Shown here piece by piece: positions 19,906 to 27,714 of a stretch of DNA of 64,000 nucleotides (the first letter of the stretch is position 1; every line of letters starts with the position of its first letter). Origin of the DNA: Verrucomicrobiota bacterium (GTDB taxonomy: Bacteria; Verrucomicrobiota; Kiritimatiellia; CAJWTS01); NCBI GenBank assembly GCA_027623315.1, contig JAQBYD010000013.1:1-64000 (forward strand), read 5' to 3'. The position numbers were made by a program, and so were the translations under genes. Under the pieces are notes generated by a model. It searched no databases. It was not told where the DNA came from and worked only from the letters and a program-made list of their open reading frames with translations.

Positions 19906-21113
19906 GTCGCGACGGCTGCAGTGGCGCAGTCTGCAACCAGGTCGGCCGCCCTCGTCAGGTCGTCGGGCGTATGCGCCAGGGTTACGGAGAGACGGAGCCG
20001 CGCAGTGCCCTCGGGGACGGTCGGGGGGCGCATGGCGACGGCGAGCAGATTGTGTTGTTGCAATGCCTCTGCTGTGGCGATGGCCGCTTGGGATTCGCCG
20101 ATAAGCACCGGGACGATTTGTGATGCCGAGTGCGATGTGTCGATGCCTCGCGCATGTAGCGCCAGGCGAAACACGCGGCATCGCTCGAGAAGCGTGGGGC
20201 CGAGGCCGGGATCTTGTTCGAGAATGTCAAGCGCCGCCGATCCGGCGGCGACTGCGGCGGGGGGCAGTCCGGTCGTGTAGATGAAGGCGCGAGCCCGATT
20301 CACGAGAAGCTCACGTATGGGGCTGCTGCAGGTCACGAACCCACCGTACCCGCCGAGTGCTTTACTGAGCGTGCCCATGCCGATGTGTACCCTATCAGCC
20401 AGTCCGAGTTCCGCGATTCGACCCGCGCCGTGCGGCCCGAAAACGCCTCCGGCATGAGCTTCATCCACGAGAATCATCGCGTTGAAGCGCTCGGCCGTGT
20501 CGGTGATCTGATCGAGCGGCGCCATGTCGCCATCCATGCTGAACACGGATTCGGTGAGCACGAGTTTTCTGGCACGCAGGGGTGCCGCCGCGAGCAGGTC
20601 GGACAGGTGATCCACATCGTTGTGGTGGAAACGGTGAAGGCGGGCCCCGCTTAAACGAACGCCGTCGATGATGCTGGCATGGACGAGCCTGTCAGCGAAG
20701 GCATGATCATCGCGGCCGATAAGTGCGGGTATCGTGCCGATGTTGGCGAGGAAGCCGCTTCCGAAGAGAAGAGCGGCCGGATGGCCCTTGTGTGTGGCGA
20801 GTCGTTGTTCCAACTCGTCGTGGCAGGGGAGGGTGCCTGCCACCAGTCGCGAGGCTGTCGCCCCGGCCCCGAATCTCGCGGCCGCGGCGTTGGCGGCCTC
20901 GATCAGTCGTGTATCCCGGCTAAGGTTAAGGTAGTCGTTCGAGGAAAAATTGAGCAGCTCAATGCTTCCCTCAGTCAGTTTTCCGCCGGCGCCGGGTCGC
21001 GCAGTGGTCTGGCGCATGAGATGCTGGTCGCGGAGTGTCTCCAACTCCGCATCAATCCAGGCGGCTGCGCCTCCTCCCGCAGGATCCCCCGCGGATGCTC
21101 CTTCAGTCGTCAT
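19902..21113 (-). CDS. bioF: 8-amino-7-oxononanoate synthase
   Basis: 403 aa PLP enzyme of the alpha-oxoamine synthase family, condensing pimeloyl-ACP/CoA with L-alanine in biotin synthesis. Visible family marks: LNFSSNDYLNLS near the N-terminus, LLFGSGFLANIG, the PLP-ring aspartate segment LVDEAHAGGVFGPHGAG, and the Schiff-base lysine in GTLSKALGGYGG. A 5-aminolevulinate or 2-amino-3-ketobutyrate ligase reading is less likely given the BioH-like neighbour and the HemA route present in this window. The ATG at 21113 overlaps the end of the upstream lipoprotein gene by 11 bases; the open frame upstream of that runs inside the lipoprotein gene. Confidence 0.9.
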   Translation of the reverse strand: MTTEGASAGDPAGGGAAAWIDAELETLRDQHLMRQTTARPGAGGKLTEGSIELLNFSSNDYLNLSRDTRLIEAANAAAARFGAGATASRLVAGTLPCHDELEQRLATHKGHPAALLFGSGFLANIGTIPALIGRDDHAFADRLVHASIIDGVRLSGARLHRFHHNDVDHLSDLLAAAPLRARKLVLTESVFSMDGDMAPLDQITDTAERFNAMILVDEAHAGGVFGPHGAGRIAELGLADRVHIGMGTLSKALGGYGGFVTCSSPIRELLVNRARAFIYTTGLPPAAVAAGSAALDILEQDPGLGPTLLERCRVFRLALHARGIDTSHSASQIVPVLIGESQAAIATAEALQQHNLLAVAMRPPTVPEGTARLRLSVTLAHTPDDLTRAADLVADCATAAVAT

Positions 21114-22332
21114 CTCCGCCTGACTGATGCGCGGCGATCTCGAGAACCAGTAGAGAGTAGGCGGTCGTAAGGATTTTGTCGCCTTCCATGTATTTGCCAT
21201 GGGGATTGACCCAGTATGCGTGTCCCGTATCAGCCTCATGAACCTGGAGCTCAATCAGTTTGTTCACGATGTCCTTGCGCCAGTCGATTTTACCCGTCGA
21301 GGCATGGATGGAATCGATACCGTACGCAGAGAGGCACTTGGCCATGATGTTGTAGAAGAAGTAGATGCCCATCTGTCCAAGTCCGGGATTTTCCTCGAGC
21401 GTCCAATGGCGTGTGGCCCAGCTTACGGCGGATTTCACGCGCGCGTCGTTGGGCGCGACTTCCGCGTAAAGCAGCGTCATCATGCCGGCGTAGGTGATGG
21501 ATCCGTATGACCGAAAAGTGACGACGCCGTCGGCATTGGTGCTGGCCCCGGCCTTGGGATCGACCGGGTTATAGACGAAACCACCGTCATGGTCAGGCCC
21601 GCTGCCGGCTCGATTCTGGAGGCGACTGGCGAACGCCGCCGCCGCTTTCCAATCTAGATCGGCCCGGCCCTCGGCTTCCGGTCGCACGTCTTCCAGATGC
21701 TGGGTCAGGCGCATCGCTTCTGCGGCGTAGTACGTGTTGAGTAGATCCGTATAGGCGCGCTTGGTTGGCGCGTCGTAGCCCATTCCTCCGTGAAAGTGAT
21801 CGTCGCCGAGGTACTGCGAGTCCGCGAGAAACTTTCGTGCCTTCAGGATCACCGGGATCAGCGATGGATCTCCCACATCGTTCAGTGCCGTGATGCAGAT
21901 CGCGGTATTGTAATTGCTCAGCCCGCCGCCTTTGCGACCCTCGATGGTTCTATAGATTCCGCCGTCGTCCTGCCGGCAGGAGAGGATGTAGGCGACCGCA
22001 TTGGATACGACCGTCTCCTTATCGGGATGGTCCCCTCGCAGGAACGCCCACAGCGGCAGTGCCGTGAGAGCGGGGAAGTTGCCGTCGGACCATGACCCGT
22101 CGGGTTTCTGGTGCGCCGCGAGCCAGTCCAGGCCACGATCGATCGCCATATGGGCCTCGTTGAGGACAGATGGAGTCAGCACACCGTCGGGCGCTACACC
22201 GGGCGGCAAGGTTACGGCGGTGGAGGGCTTTCCACATGCGGACAGGGCAATCATCGCGCAGACAGCCGCGCTGGTCAGCCGCGCCCGATTACGAGCGTTT
22301 TGCGGTGTGGGGTTGTGGTAGGTCGCTTTCAT
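21103..22332 (-). CDS. lipoprotein with squalene-cyclase/prenyltransferase-type alpha-alpha toroid repeats
   Basis: 409 aa. A lipoprotein signal (MIALSACG) is followed by a domain with repeats typical of the terpenoid cyclase/prenyltransferase toroid: GLDWLAAHQKPDGSWSDG, AVAYILSCRQDDGGIY, DDHFHGGMGYDA and GGFVYNP-type QW-like turns. The catalytic DxDD of real squalene cyclases is absent, as in many exported PVC and planctomycete proteins of this group; the function is unknown. It is the first gene of a minus-strand unit and overlaps bioF by 11 bases, which puts a surface lipoprotein and biotin genes in one transcript. AAAGGAG lies in the 5' leader, but about 15 bases from the ATG. Confidence 0.8.
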   Translation of the reverse strand: MKATYHNPTPQNARNRARLTSAAVCAMIALSACGKPSTAVTLPPGVAPDGVLTPSVLNEAHMAIDRGLDWLAAHQKPDGSWSDGNFPALTALPLWAFLRGDHPDKETVVSNAVAYILSCRQDDGGIYRTIEGRKGGGLSNYNTAICITALNDVGDPSLIPVILKARKFLADSQYLGDDHFHGGMGYDAPTKRAYTDLLNTYYAAEAMRLTQHLEDVRPEAEGRADLDWKAAAAFASRLQNRAGSGPDHDGGFVYNPVDPKAGASTNADGVVTFRSYGSITYAGMMTLLYAEVAPNDARVKSAVSWATRHWTLEENPGLGQMGIYFFYNIMAKCLSAYGIDSIHASTGKIDWRKDIVNKLIELQVHEADTGHAYWVNPHGKYMEGDKILTTAYSLLVLEIAAHQSGGDDD

Positions 22333-22428
22333 GATTGAGGCTCAAGTCTCCTTTGTATACCGTATAAACGATCCGCGCACAATGGTTCTTAGACGGTCCC
22401 GCGATCCGGGAGTCCTTCCTTGCTTTGT

Positions 22429-23037
22429 ATGACGATCTCCTTGGAAATCACGCAAAAGACCAGCGGAAGCTGGACGCCCTGGTTGACAGACGGCGAGCAC
22501 GAAGTGCTATTCCGAATCGCTGAAGACACCCTCTGCTGGTGCCTCGCGGGAGCCGCTGCCAGCTTCGAATTTGGCACGTATCGACTGACGCCTGGCCTCG
22601 AGAAGGAGTTTGCCACGTTCGTAACACTCAGGAGGCACGGTGAGCTGCGCGGGTGCATCGGGTGCGTGGAGCCGGGCGAGGCGCTGGCTCGGTCGGTGCA
22701 CCGCCACACGCATCGTGCAGCCACGGAGGACGTCAGATTCGCCCCGGTGTCTGAGCGCGAACGGCTGCAGATTGACATTGGGATCTCGATCCTGAGCGCG
22801 CTGCATCCCATCGAGTCGGAGGAGGAGTTCGACGTCGGAAGACACGGCATCCTGCTTCGAAAGGACGGCTGCTCCGCCGTCTATCTGCCCCAGGTGGCTC
22901 AAGAGCAGGGCTGGGGCCGCGAGGAGACGCTTGAATCCCTCTGCCACAAAGGGGGCTTGCCGGCCGGGGCATGGCGTTCGAATGCAAGGATGATGGTGTT
23001 CGAGAGCGTGAGTCTGCATCGGGAGAAAACGCCATGA
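22429..23037 (+). CDS. AMMECR1-domain protein (AmmeMemoRadiSam protein A type)
   Basis: 202 aa. The family hallmark LRGCIGCVEP is at about residue 75, preceded by EFATFVTLRRHGE and followed by the DVRFAPVSERER segment and the C-terminal LPQVAQEQGW block. AMMECR1 proteins are small cytosolic proteins of unresolved biochemistry, often encoded with a MEMO-family and a radical SAM protein; neither partner is in this window. The ATG at 22429 is taken; a TTG three codons earlier is possible. The stop overlaps the start of the GT2 gene by four bases (ATGA), so the two are translationally coupled. Confidence 0.88.
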   Translation: MTISLEITQKTSGSWTPWLTDGEHEVLFRIAEDTLCWCLAGAAASFEFGTYRLTPGLEKEFATFVTLRRHGELRGCIGCVEPGEALARSVHRHTHRAATEDVRFAPVSERERLQIDIGISILSALHPIESEEEFDVGRHGILLRKDGCSAVYLPQVAQEQGWGREETLESLCHKGGLPAGAWRSNARMMVFESVSLHREKTP

Positions 23038-23735
23038 CGCCCTCGACGACCTCATTCTGCGTCCTGGTGCCGGCCTACCAGGAGGAGGCCCGCGTCGCCT
23101 CGACCGTGAAGCGACTACAGGCATACGCGTCGAATGTTGTCGTGATCGACGACGGATCCAGCGATCGCACCGCCGAGGTTGCCAGGGAGGCGGGCGCCCT
23201 GGTGCTTCGGCACGAACAGAACCGCGGGAAAGGCGTCGCCCTGCAAACAGGATTCGATCATGCGCGCGAGCAGGGGCATGAGCTGGTGATCACGCTCGAT
23301 GCCGACGGCCAACACGATCCGGCTGCGATACCGGAGTTCCTCAGAACGTATGAGAAAACGGGACTCCCCGTCCTGATCGGAAACCGCATGGGCGACCGTG
23401 TCAAGATGCCCTTCGTCAGGCGTTGCACCAACATGTTCATGAGTTGGTTGCTCAGCCGGGAGATTGGTCAGCGCGTCCCCGATACGCAGTGTGGTTACCG
23501 GCTTTACCGGTGCGATGTGATCCCGGCGCTGTCTTCCGAAGCCCCCGGCTATGCTGCGGAGTCCGAGATACTCTTTCATCTCGCCCGTGGCGGCGCGAAG
23601 ATCGGAGAGGTGCCCCTGACCGCGATCTACAACGATGAAGAAAGCGAGATTCACCCGGTGCGCGACACGATTCGCTTCTTCGGCATGCTGAGAAGACTTA
23701 ACCGTACGGATCCGGGATCAAGTTCGCAAAAGTAG
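23034..23735 (+). CDS. family 2 glycosyltransferase (dolichol-phosphate mannosyltransferase-like)
   Basis: 233 aa, a single cytosolic GT-A domain with no membrane helix. The start is FCVLVPAYQEEARVASTVK, the nucleotide-binding aspartates are in VVIDDGSSDRTAEVA, the DXD-type metal site is TLDADGQHDP, and the acceptor-side motif is DTQCGYRLYR. Such enzymes transfer a sugar from a nucleotide donor to polyprenyl phosphate or a lipid-linked acceptor. The next gene encodes a DUF368 polyprenyl-phosphate flippase, which fits a lipid-carrier role. A six-base-stem hairpin follows the stop. Confidence 0.88.
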   Translation: MTPSTTSFCVLVPAYQEEARVASTVKRLQAYASNVVVIDDGSSDRTAEVAREAGALVLRHEQNRGKGVALQTGFDHAREQGHELVITLDADGQHDPAAIPEFLRTYEKTGLPVLIGNRMGDRVKMPFVRRCTNMFMSWLLSREIGQRVPDTQCGYRLYRCDVIPALSSEAPGYAAESEILFHLARGGAKIGEVPLTAIYNDEESEIHPVRDTIRFFGMLRRLNRTDPGSSSQK

Positions 23736-23757
23736 AAGCGGTGTCTCGCCGCTTTCT
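23736..23757 (+). terminator. possible weak terminator after the AMMECR1-GT2 pair
   Basis: A hairpin AAGCGG (23736-23741), seven-base loop, CCGCTT (23749-23754) begins directly after the GT2 stop and is followed by only a short T-rich stretch (TCT). The weak tail makes partial termination more likely than a full stop. Confidence 0.3.
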
Positions 23758-23812
23758 GTGAGAGGATATACCCTTAAGGAGTTTCAGCCAGGATGATGAT
23801 GGGGTCCCAACG

Positions 23813-24808
23813 ATGAGTACTAATGAATCCAATTCGGTGCCGATTCCCTCGCTGGTGGGGCGCTCCCTGATCGGGGGCGTCTTGATGGGGCTGGCGAACT
23901 TGGTCCCGGGGATCAGCGGCGGCACGATGCTTTTGGCGGCCGGTATCTACCCACGGTTCATTAACGCAATCGCCGAGGTCACCACGCTGCGCTTGCGCGC
24001 ACCTTCGATCGCTGTGCTCGGATCGGTTGTCGTTGCCGCGGGCCTCGCGATTCTGCTTCTCGCCGGTACGGTGAAGGGGCTCGTCGTGGATCACCGCTGG
24101 ATCATGTATAGCCTCTTCATCGGGTTGACGCTGGGCGGCGTTCCGATCGTCTGGAAGATGGTGCGCCCGGCGCGAAAGTCCACCTGGATCGGCGCCATTG
24201 TAGGTTTCATTGTGATGGCCGTGCTCGCCTACTCCCAGCAGACCCAGTCGGGCGCGGGCGGCGGCAGCACCGGTATCTTCATGCTCTTTCTGGCCGGTGT
24301 CGCCGGCGCCAGTGCGATGATTCTGCCTGGCGTCAGTGGCGGGTACCTGCTTCTCGTGCTCGGCCAGTACATCCCAATCCTCTCCGCGATCGATGCGTTC
24401 AAGCTGGCGCTGAAGGGAGGGGAGATGGGCGAAGCCACACAAATCGCGCTCCACGTCGGAATTCCGGTGGGCCTGGGCGTTTTGGTCGGTGTGGTTGGCG
24501 TAAGCAATCTGCTCCGTCTCTTGCTCAAACGTTTCGAGAAGGCGACCCTGGGTGTTTTGTTGGGGCTTCTTCTCGGCGCGGTCGTCGGTCTCTGGCCGTT
24601 TCAGACAGGCGTGCTTCCTCAGGTTGGCGATGTCGTGAAGGGCGAGATGATGACCGAAGGTTTGATCGCCGAATTGGATCCGGAGGATTACCCCACGCGC
24701 TATTTCTCGCCGTCAGGCACGCAGGTGGGCGGGGTCTTCGGAGGGATTGCGGTTGGCTTCCTGATTACCTTCGCGATTGCTCGCATCGGCGGTCGCGAGG
24801 AGAAATGA
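23813..24808 (+). CDS. DUF368 membrane protein, undecaprenyl-phosphate translocase (PopT-like)
   Basis: 331 aa with about 8-9 membrane segments. Both inverted-repeat signatures of DUF368 are present: GLANLVPGISGGTMLLAAGIYP near residue 28 and ASAMILPGVSGGYLLLVLGQYIP near 170. DUF368 proteins have been shown in other bacteria to return the C55 lipid carrier to the cytosolic leaflet for re-use in envelope glycan synthesis. The neighbouring GT2 supports a place in lipid-linked sugar traffic here. A hydrophilic insert near residues 275-300 and a last helix end the protein. Confidence 0.88.
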   Translation: MSTNESNSVPIPSLVGRSLIGGVLMGLANLVPGISGGTMLLAAGIYPRFINAIAEVTTLRLRAPSIAVLGSVVVAAGLAILLLAGTVKGLVVDHRWIMYSLFIGLTLGGVPIVWKMVRPARKSTWIGAIVGFIVMAVLAYSQQTQSGAGGGSTGIFMLFLAGVAGASAMILPGVSGGYLLLVLGQYIPILSAIDAFKLALKGGEMGEATQIALHVGIPVGLGVLVGVVGVSNLLRLLLKRFEKATLGVLLGLLLGAVVGLWPFQTGVLPQVGDVVKGEMMTEGLIAELDPEDYPTRYFSPSGTQVGGVFGGIAVGFLITFAIARIGGREEK

Positions 24809-24850
24809 CGTTGAAGTGTCCCGCCGTTTTTGGGATACTAGTCTGTACCG

Positions 24851-25492
24851 ATGACATTCCTGCGACATAGCTTCTGGCGTCTTCGTAGCCGGCGCGCTTC
24901 CGGATTCACGCTCGTCGAACTTCTGGTCGTGATTGCGATCATCGCGATCCTCGCATCCCTGATCATTGCCGGACTGAGCAAGGCTATCAAGACGGCACGC
25001 AACACCAAGTGTGTGCATAATCTTCATCAACTGCACAGCCAGGGCCTGGCGATGGCGGCACGCACGCGAGGGTACTTCCCGCATCTCGGAATGATCGCAC
25101 AGAGCTATGACAATATCGACGCGTTCTGGTTGGGCATGACCACGACCCACAGTAAGGCGTTCTCTTATTTCAAAGATGGAGAGCTGCACAGCGGGGATGG
25201 TAAGGCATCGGGAGACCAAGCCGGAGTGATCTGGACCGCCATGGTCACTGAGTTACCGGATAGCACACTGCGCTGTCCCTACGACGACAGTCCCGTGACG
25301 TCGAAGGGGGATTTGATCAGCTATGTTGATCGCGTTTCGCTGCTGACGGATTCGAACGCATTTCAGTCCATATCCATGACCGGCGGGAACACGGAAGTCG
25401 TACTTTATCTGGACGATGATCCGTCCGAGTACAATCACCCGAAAGACGTGCGTTTCGCCGTTTTTCTCGACGGTCACGTCGGGAAATTCTAG
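24851..25492 (+). CDS. prepilin-like protein with type IV N-terminal cleavage motif
   Basis: 213 aa. Leader RRASG is followed by [21 protein letters not shown], the class III signal. The C-terminus ends [19 protein letters not shown], close to the H-X9-DG motif of PVC prepilin-like proteins (here the spacing is ten). Two Cys, one near the start of the globular part (NTKC) and one in LRCPYDDS, lie where such proteins usually hold a disulfide. It is an orphan, 42 bases after the DUF368 gene. No secretion genes adjoin it. Confidence 0.85.
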   Translation: MTFLRHSFWRLRSRRASGFTLVELLVVIAIIAILASLIIAGLSKAIKTARNTKCVHNLHQLHSQGLAMAARTRGYFPHLGMIAQSYDNIDAFWLGMTTTHSKAFSYFKDGELHSGDGKASGDQAGVIWTAMVTELPDSTLRCPYDDSPVTSKGDLISYVDRVSLLTDSNAFQSISMTGGNTEVVLYLDDDPSEYNHPKDVRFAVFLDGHVGKF

Positions 25493-25656
25493 TCCAGCGT
25501 AGCGACCTTCGGGCGCGATCAGGTTTTCCCTTGTACTCCATCTCCGGAGCGGTAGAGTACGGCGCTTCTTGTCTAGCATGGCCGGGGGAGGCGCAGTCTG
25601 GTAGAGCGCCCCGACTCTAGGAGCAGCGAGAAGAAAGAAATGGTAGGGTCCCCGCT

Positions 25657-25730
25657 CGGGGCGTAGCGCAGCCTGGTAGCGCGCAACGTTCGGGACGTTG
25701 AAGTCGTGGGTTCGAATCCCACCGCCCCGA
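25657..25730 (+). tRNA. tRNA-Pro (anticodon CGG)
   Basis: 74 nt that fold into a complete cloverleaf. The acceptor CGGGGCG pairs with CGCCCCG, the D-stem is GCGC/GCGC, and the anticodon stem CAACG/CGTTG encloses TTCGGGA (anticodon CGG). The T-stem GTGGG/CCCAC encloses TTCGAAT, and the discriminator base is A. CCA is not encoded. The gene marks the left edge of the mobile-element island: a 181-bp fold-back element begins ten bases after its 3' end. Confidence 0.95.
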
Positions 25731-25739
25731 GCGGAGGCC

Positions 25740-25920
25740 TAACCCGGACATCACACACTTTTTCGTAGCGAGAGCGCGAAGAGCCCGTCAGGCTCGATCG
25801 AAACAGGGCTTTGCCGATGAAACTGTATGGACATACTGTGAATTGGCGAAGCCCTGTTTCGATCAAGCCTGACGGAGCTATCCGTGTTCGTAGTAGGAAA
25901 AGTGTGAGATGTCCGGGCTA
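25740..25920. mobile_element. 181-bp fold-back (MITE-like) element, copy A
   Basis: It starts TAACCCGGACATCACACACTTTTT and ends in a near-complement of this (AAAAGTGTGAGATGTCCGGGCTA), giving terminal inverted repeats of about 22-24 bp. Inside, a second pair of near-perfect arms of about 29 bp (around CCCGTCAGGCTCGATCGAAAC and its complement) flanks a central loop of about 40 bases. The whole unit can therefore form a long hairpin. It differs from copy B at 45541-45721 at only seven positions. It encodes nothing; open frames crossing it are by-products of its sequence. Confidence 0.85.
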
Positions 25921-25965
25921 AGCACGTTGTAACTTTCGCTGTTCGGGGAGGTCGGGATTCGGGAA

Positions 25966-26239
25966 GATGCCGGGGGATGCCGGGAGGGATGCCGGGGAGA
26001 TGCCGGGGGAGATGCCGGGGACAAGATGCCGGGGACAGACCCCAGCTCGGACCCTAGTTCGATCTTGGAGATGCCGGGGACAGACCCCAGCTCGGACCCT
26101 AGTTCGATCTTGAGCAGATCGGAAGATGCCGGGGAGATGCCGGGGACAGACCCCAGCTCGGAAGATGCCGGGGAAGATGCCGGGGAGATGCCGGGGACAG
26201 ACCCCAGCTCGGACCCTAGTTCGATCTTGAGCAGATCGA
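25966..26239. repeat. REP-like repeat array, left of the RAYT gene
   Basis: About a dozen GATGCCGGGG units are packed irregularly, four of them extended to GGGGACAGACCCC (26031-26043, 26076-26088, 26142-26154, 26193-26205). Each of these four is followed by AGCTCGGA, and three of them by the longer AGCTCGGACCCTAGTTCGATCT. The 13-mer can form a small hairpin (GGGG/CCCC). The array ends about 165 bases beyond the 3' end of the RAYT gene. The reverse complement of the unit, GGGGTCTGTCCCCGGCATCTCC, differs by a one-base indel from the unit on the far side of the RAYT gene, so both arrays belong to one family in opposite orientation. Confidence 0.8.
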
Positions 26240-26403
26240 GCGTCGTGTGAGGTGCGGGAGGGGATGAAACGACGCTGCGCGTCGGTGGAGCAGCGCGCGC
26301 GCGACTCAATTACAGGCTGTGGAGGTGGGGAATCAGGTGCCGTGATCGAATTCGGGCACAGTTCGACGGTGGAGCGGTTGACTGCGGAGCGAGAGGGACT
26401 CCA

Positions 26404-27423
26404 TCAGGTCGTGCTCGGCGCAGCGATCGGCATCGCGGGGTACGATATCGTCGCCGTGCTCCGCAGTGTGTATAGACCTTCGACCGGAAGCCCTTCCGCC
26501 GAGCACACCCCGTCCTTACGCCGGGAGCTGATCCGGCATCGGTTCTTCTCGAGCACATCCTGGACGTAGATCTTGCTGCCGAGCACTGCTCCATCGGTGA
26601 GGTAGCGGACGCGCAGATGACCCAACTCCGCGAACGAGAGCTTTCCGCCCGTTGCGATCACTTGGCAGACCTTTTCGGGCGCAAAGCCCGGGCGCCTAGA
26701 CTCGCGAGTCGCTTCGCCACGCTTATAGACCCACTCGCGGTATGTGCCCGCCGCCTCCGCCCATGTCTCGCTCTGTCCCATGATCCGCATGATATGCTGG
26801 ATCCCCCGGCGTGCGGTCCCGTCTCCGCCGAGCGCTTCGGCGTATCCGCAATAGCGATAGTCCTTTGGATCCTCCACGATTGCAGCGCGCACGCAGTTCA
26901 GATCAATGTATGCGGCGATCATCGCGAGAGTCAGTCCCGTGCCCGACTCGATCAACACGCTCTTGAAGCGATCCTCCCAGAGCGGCCCGCTTCGGTTGTG
27001 TCGGCCATTGTATGACTGGGTGAAGCGCTGCTTTAGTGTCTTCATGAACTCCGAGACCTCATGCATGCGATAGGTATACCTGGCTCGCAGTGCATCCGCG
27101 CCGGCGTCATCCCCGGTCTCCCGCAGATGCCTGAGTTCCGAGCCCTTTGACCTCACGAAGTTCGGATCGTACAGATAGGACAGTCGCTCGATGAACTCGT
27201 CGTCGCTCAGCTCCGGCGGATCCGGCGCGAACAGATGGATGTGCCAATGGTTATCCAGGATAGTGTAGGTCAGGATCTCAACACCGCTAAATGCCGCCAC
27301 CTTGCGCATCAGCCTCCGAAATCGCTCCTTCTCCTCCTCATCCAGCAGAAACGCCCGGTCAATCGTCCGGGACATGATGTGATAGTACGCCGCACCTTCG
27401 CCTTTGATTCTCGGTAATCTCAT
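26404..27423 (-). CDS. REP-associated tyrosine transposase (RAYT, Y1/IS200-like HUH nuclease)
   Basis: 339 aa. The Y1_Tnp domain opens AAYYHIMSRTIDRAFLL. The HUH motif is H59-W-H61 within DNHWHIHLF, and the likely catalytic Tyr is Y138 in LKQRFTQSYN, followed by GPLWEDRFKSVLIE and IDLNCVRAAIVEDPKDY. RAYTs are single-copy relatives of IS200/IS605 transposases that cut and rejoin single-stranded REP hairpins. This one lies between two REP arrays, as expected. About 120 residues after the nuclease domain form an extension with a helical segment and a VRYLTDGAVLGSKIYVQDV block. The ATG at 27423 is taken; the same start region is duplicated at 27715-27756. Confidence 0.9.
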   Translation of the reverse strand: MRLPRIKGEGAAYYHIMSRTIDRAFLLDEEEKERFRRLMRKVAAFSGVEILTYTILDNHWHIHLFAPDPPELSDDEFIERLSYLYDPNFVRSKGSELRHLRETGDDAGADALRARYTYRMHEVSEFMKTLKQRFTQSYNGRHNRSGPLWEDRFKSVLIESGTGLTLAMIAAYIDLNCVRAAIVEDPKDYRYCGYAEALGGDGTARRGIQHIMRIMGQSETWAEAAGTYREWVYKRGEATRESRRPGFAPEKVCQVIATGGKLSFAELGHLRVRYLTDGAVLGSKIYVQDVLEKNRCRISSRRKDGVCSAEGLPVEGLYTLRSTATISYPAMPIAAPSTT

Positions 27424-27461
27424 CTCTCTACTCCTTCCGGGCACCCCGATGAGGGCCTGTC
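27420..27461. repeat. 42-bp direct repeat over the RAYT start, copy 1
   Basis: The segment reads TCATCTCTCTACTCCTTCCG and on through CACCCCGATGAGGGCCTG. It includes the complement of the RAYT start codon and the leader just upstream. A second copy stands at 27715-27756, offset by 295 bases, with only a few mismatches. The right-hand REP array lies between the two copies. Confidence 0.8.
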
Positions 27462-27535
27462 CCTCTATAAGAAGGGATAGATCAGCGGAGGTGTTTTCCG
27501 GAAAAAGGGATAGAAAAAGTTGTAAAACTATTCCC

Positions 27536-27712
27536 GGCGGGGTCTGTCCCCGCGCATCTCCCCGCGCATCGTCCCCGCGCATCTCCCGGCGGGGTCTGTC
27601 CCCGCGCATCGTCCCCGCGCATCTCCCGGCGGGGTCTGTCCCCGCGCATCTCCCGCGCATCTCCCGGCGGGGTCTGTCCCCGCGTAGCCTCCCCGCGTAG
27701 CCCCCCGCGTAG
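27536..27712. repeat. REP-like repeat array, right of (upstream of) the RAYT gene
   Basis: Four copies of GGGGTCTGTCCCC (27539-27551, 27591-27603, 27631-27643, 27669-27681) are interspersed with CCCCGCGCATCTCC-type units and, at the right end, CCCCGCGTAGCCT variants. These are the reverse complement of the GGGGACAGACCCC units in the left array, so the RAYT gene sits between two inverted arrays with four core hairpins each. Open frames through the array, such as the N-terminal extension of the RAYT frame, are repeat translations and not protein. Confidence 0.8.
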
Positions 27713-27714
27713 CC

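Noticed and set aside
25588-25625. Amber-suppressor-like tRNA (CTCTAGG loop)
   Set aside because: A CTA anticodon can be placed in the loop, but the anticodon stem does not pair and there is no T-arm; no pyrrolysine genes are near.
25573-25866. Minus-strand ORF across tRNA-Pro
   Set aside because: It is the familiar spurious translation of a tRNA region (VGFEPTTST) and runs into the fold-back element.
25966-26239. CRISPR-like array
   Set aside because: Repeats are irregular in spacing, there are no constant-length unique spacers, no leader and no cas genes; the units match REP hairpins beside a RAYT.
26026-26250. Open frame with repeated MPGTDPSSDPSSIL peptide
   Set aside because: It is a translation of the REP array; the opposite strand is equally open for the same reason, and there is no ribosome-binding site.
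27424-27660. N-terminal extension of the RAYT frame (79 codons upstream of the chosen start)
   Set aside because: This part translates REP repeats (RGDDARGD-type). The family begins at MRLPR, and the start codon at 27423 fits.
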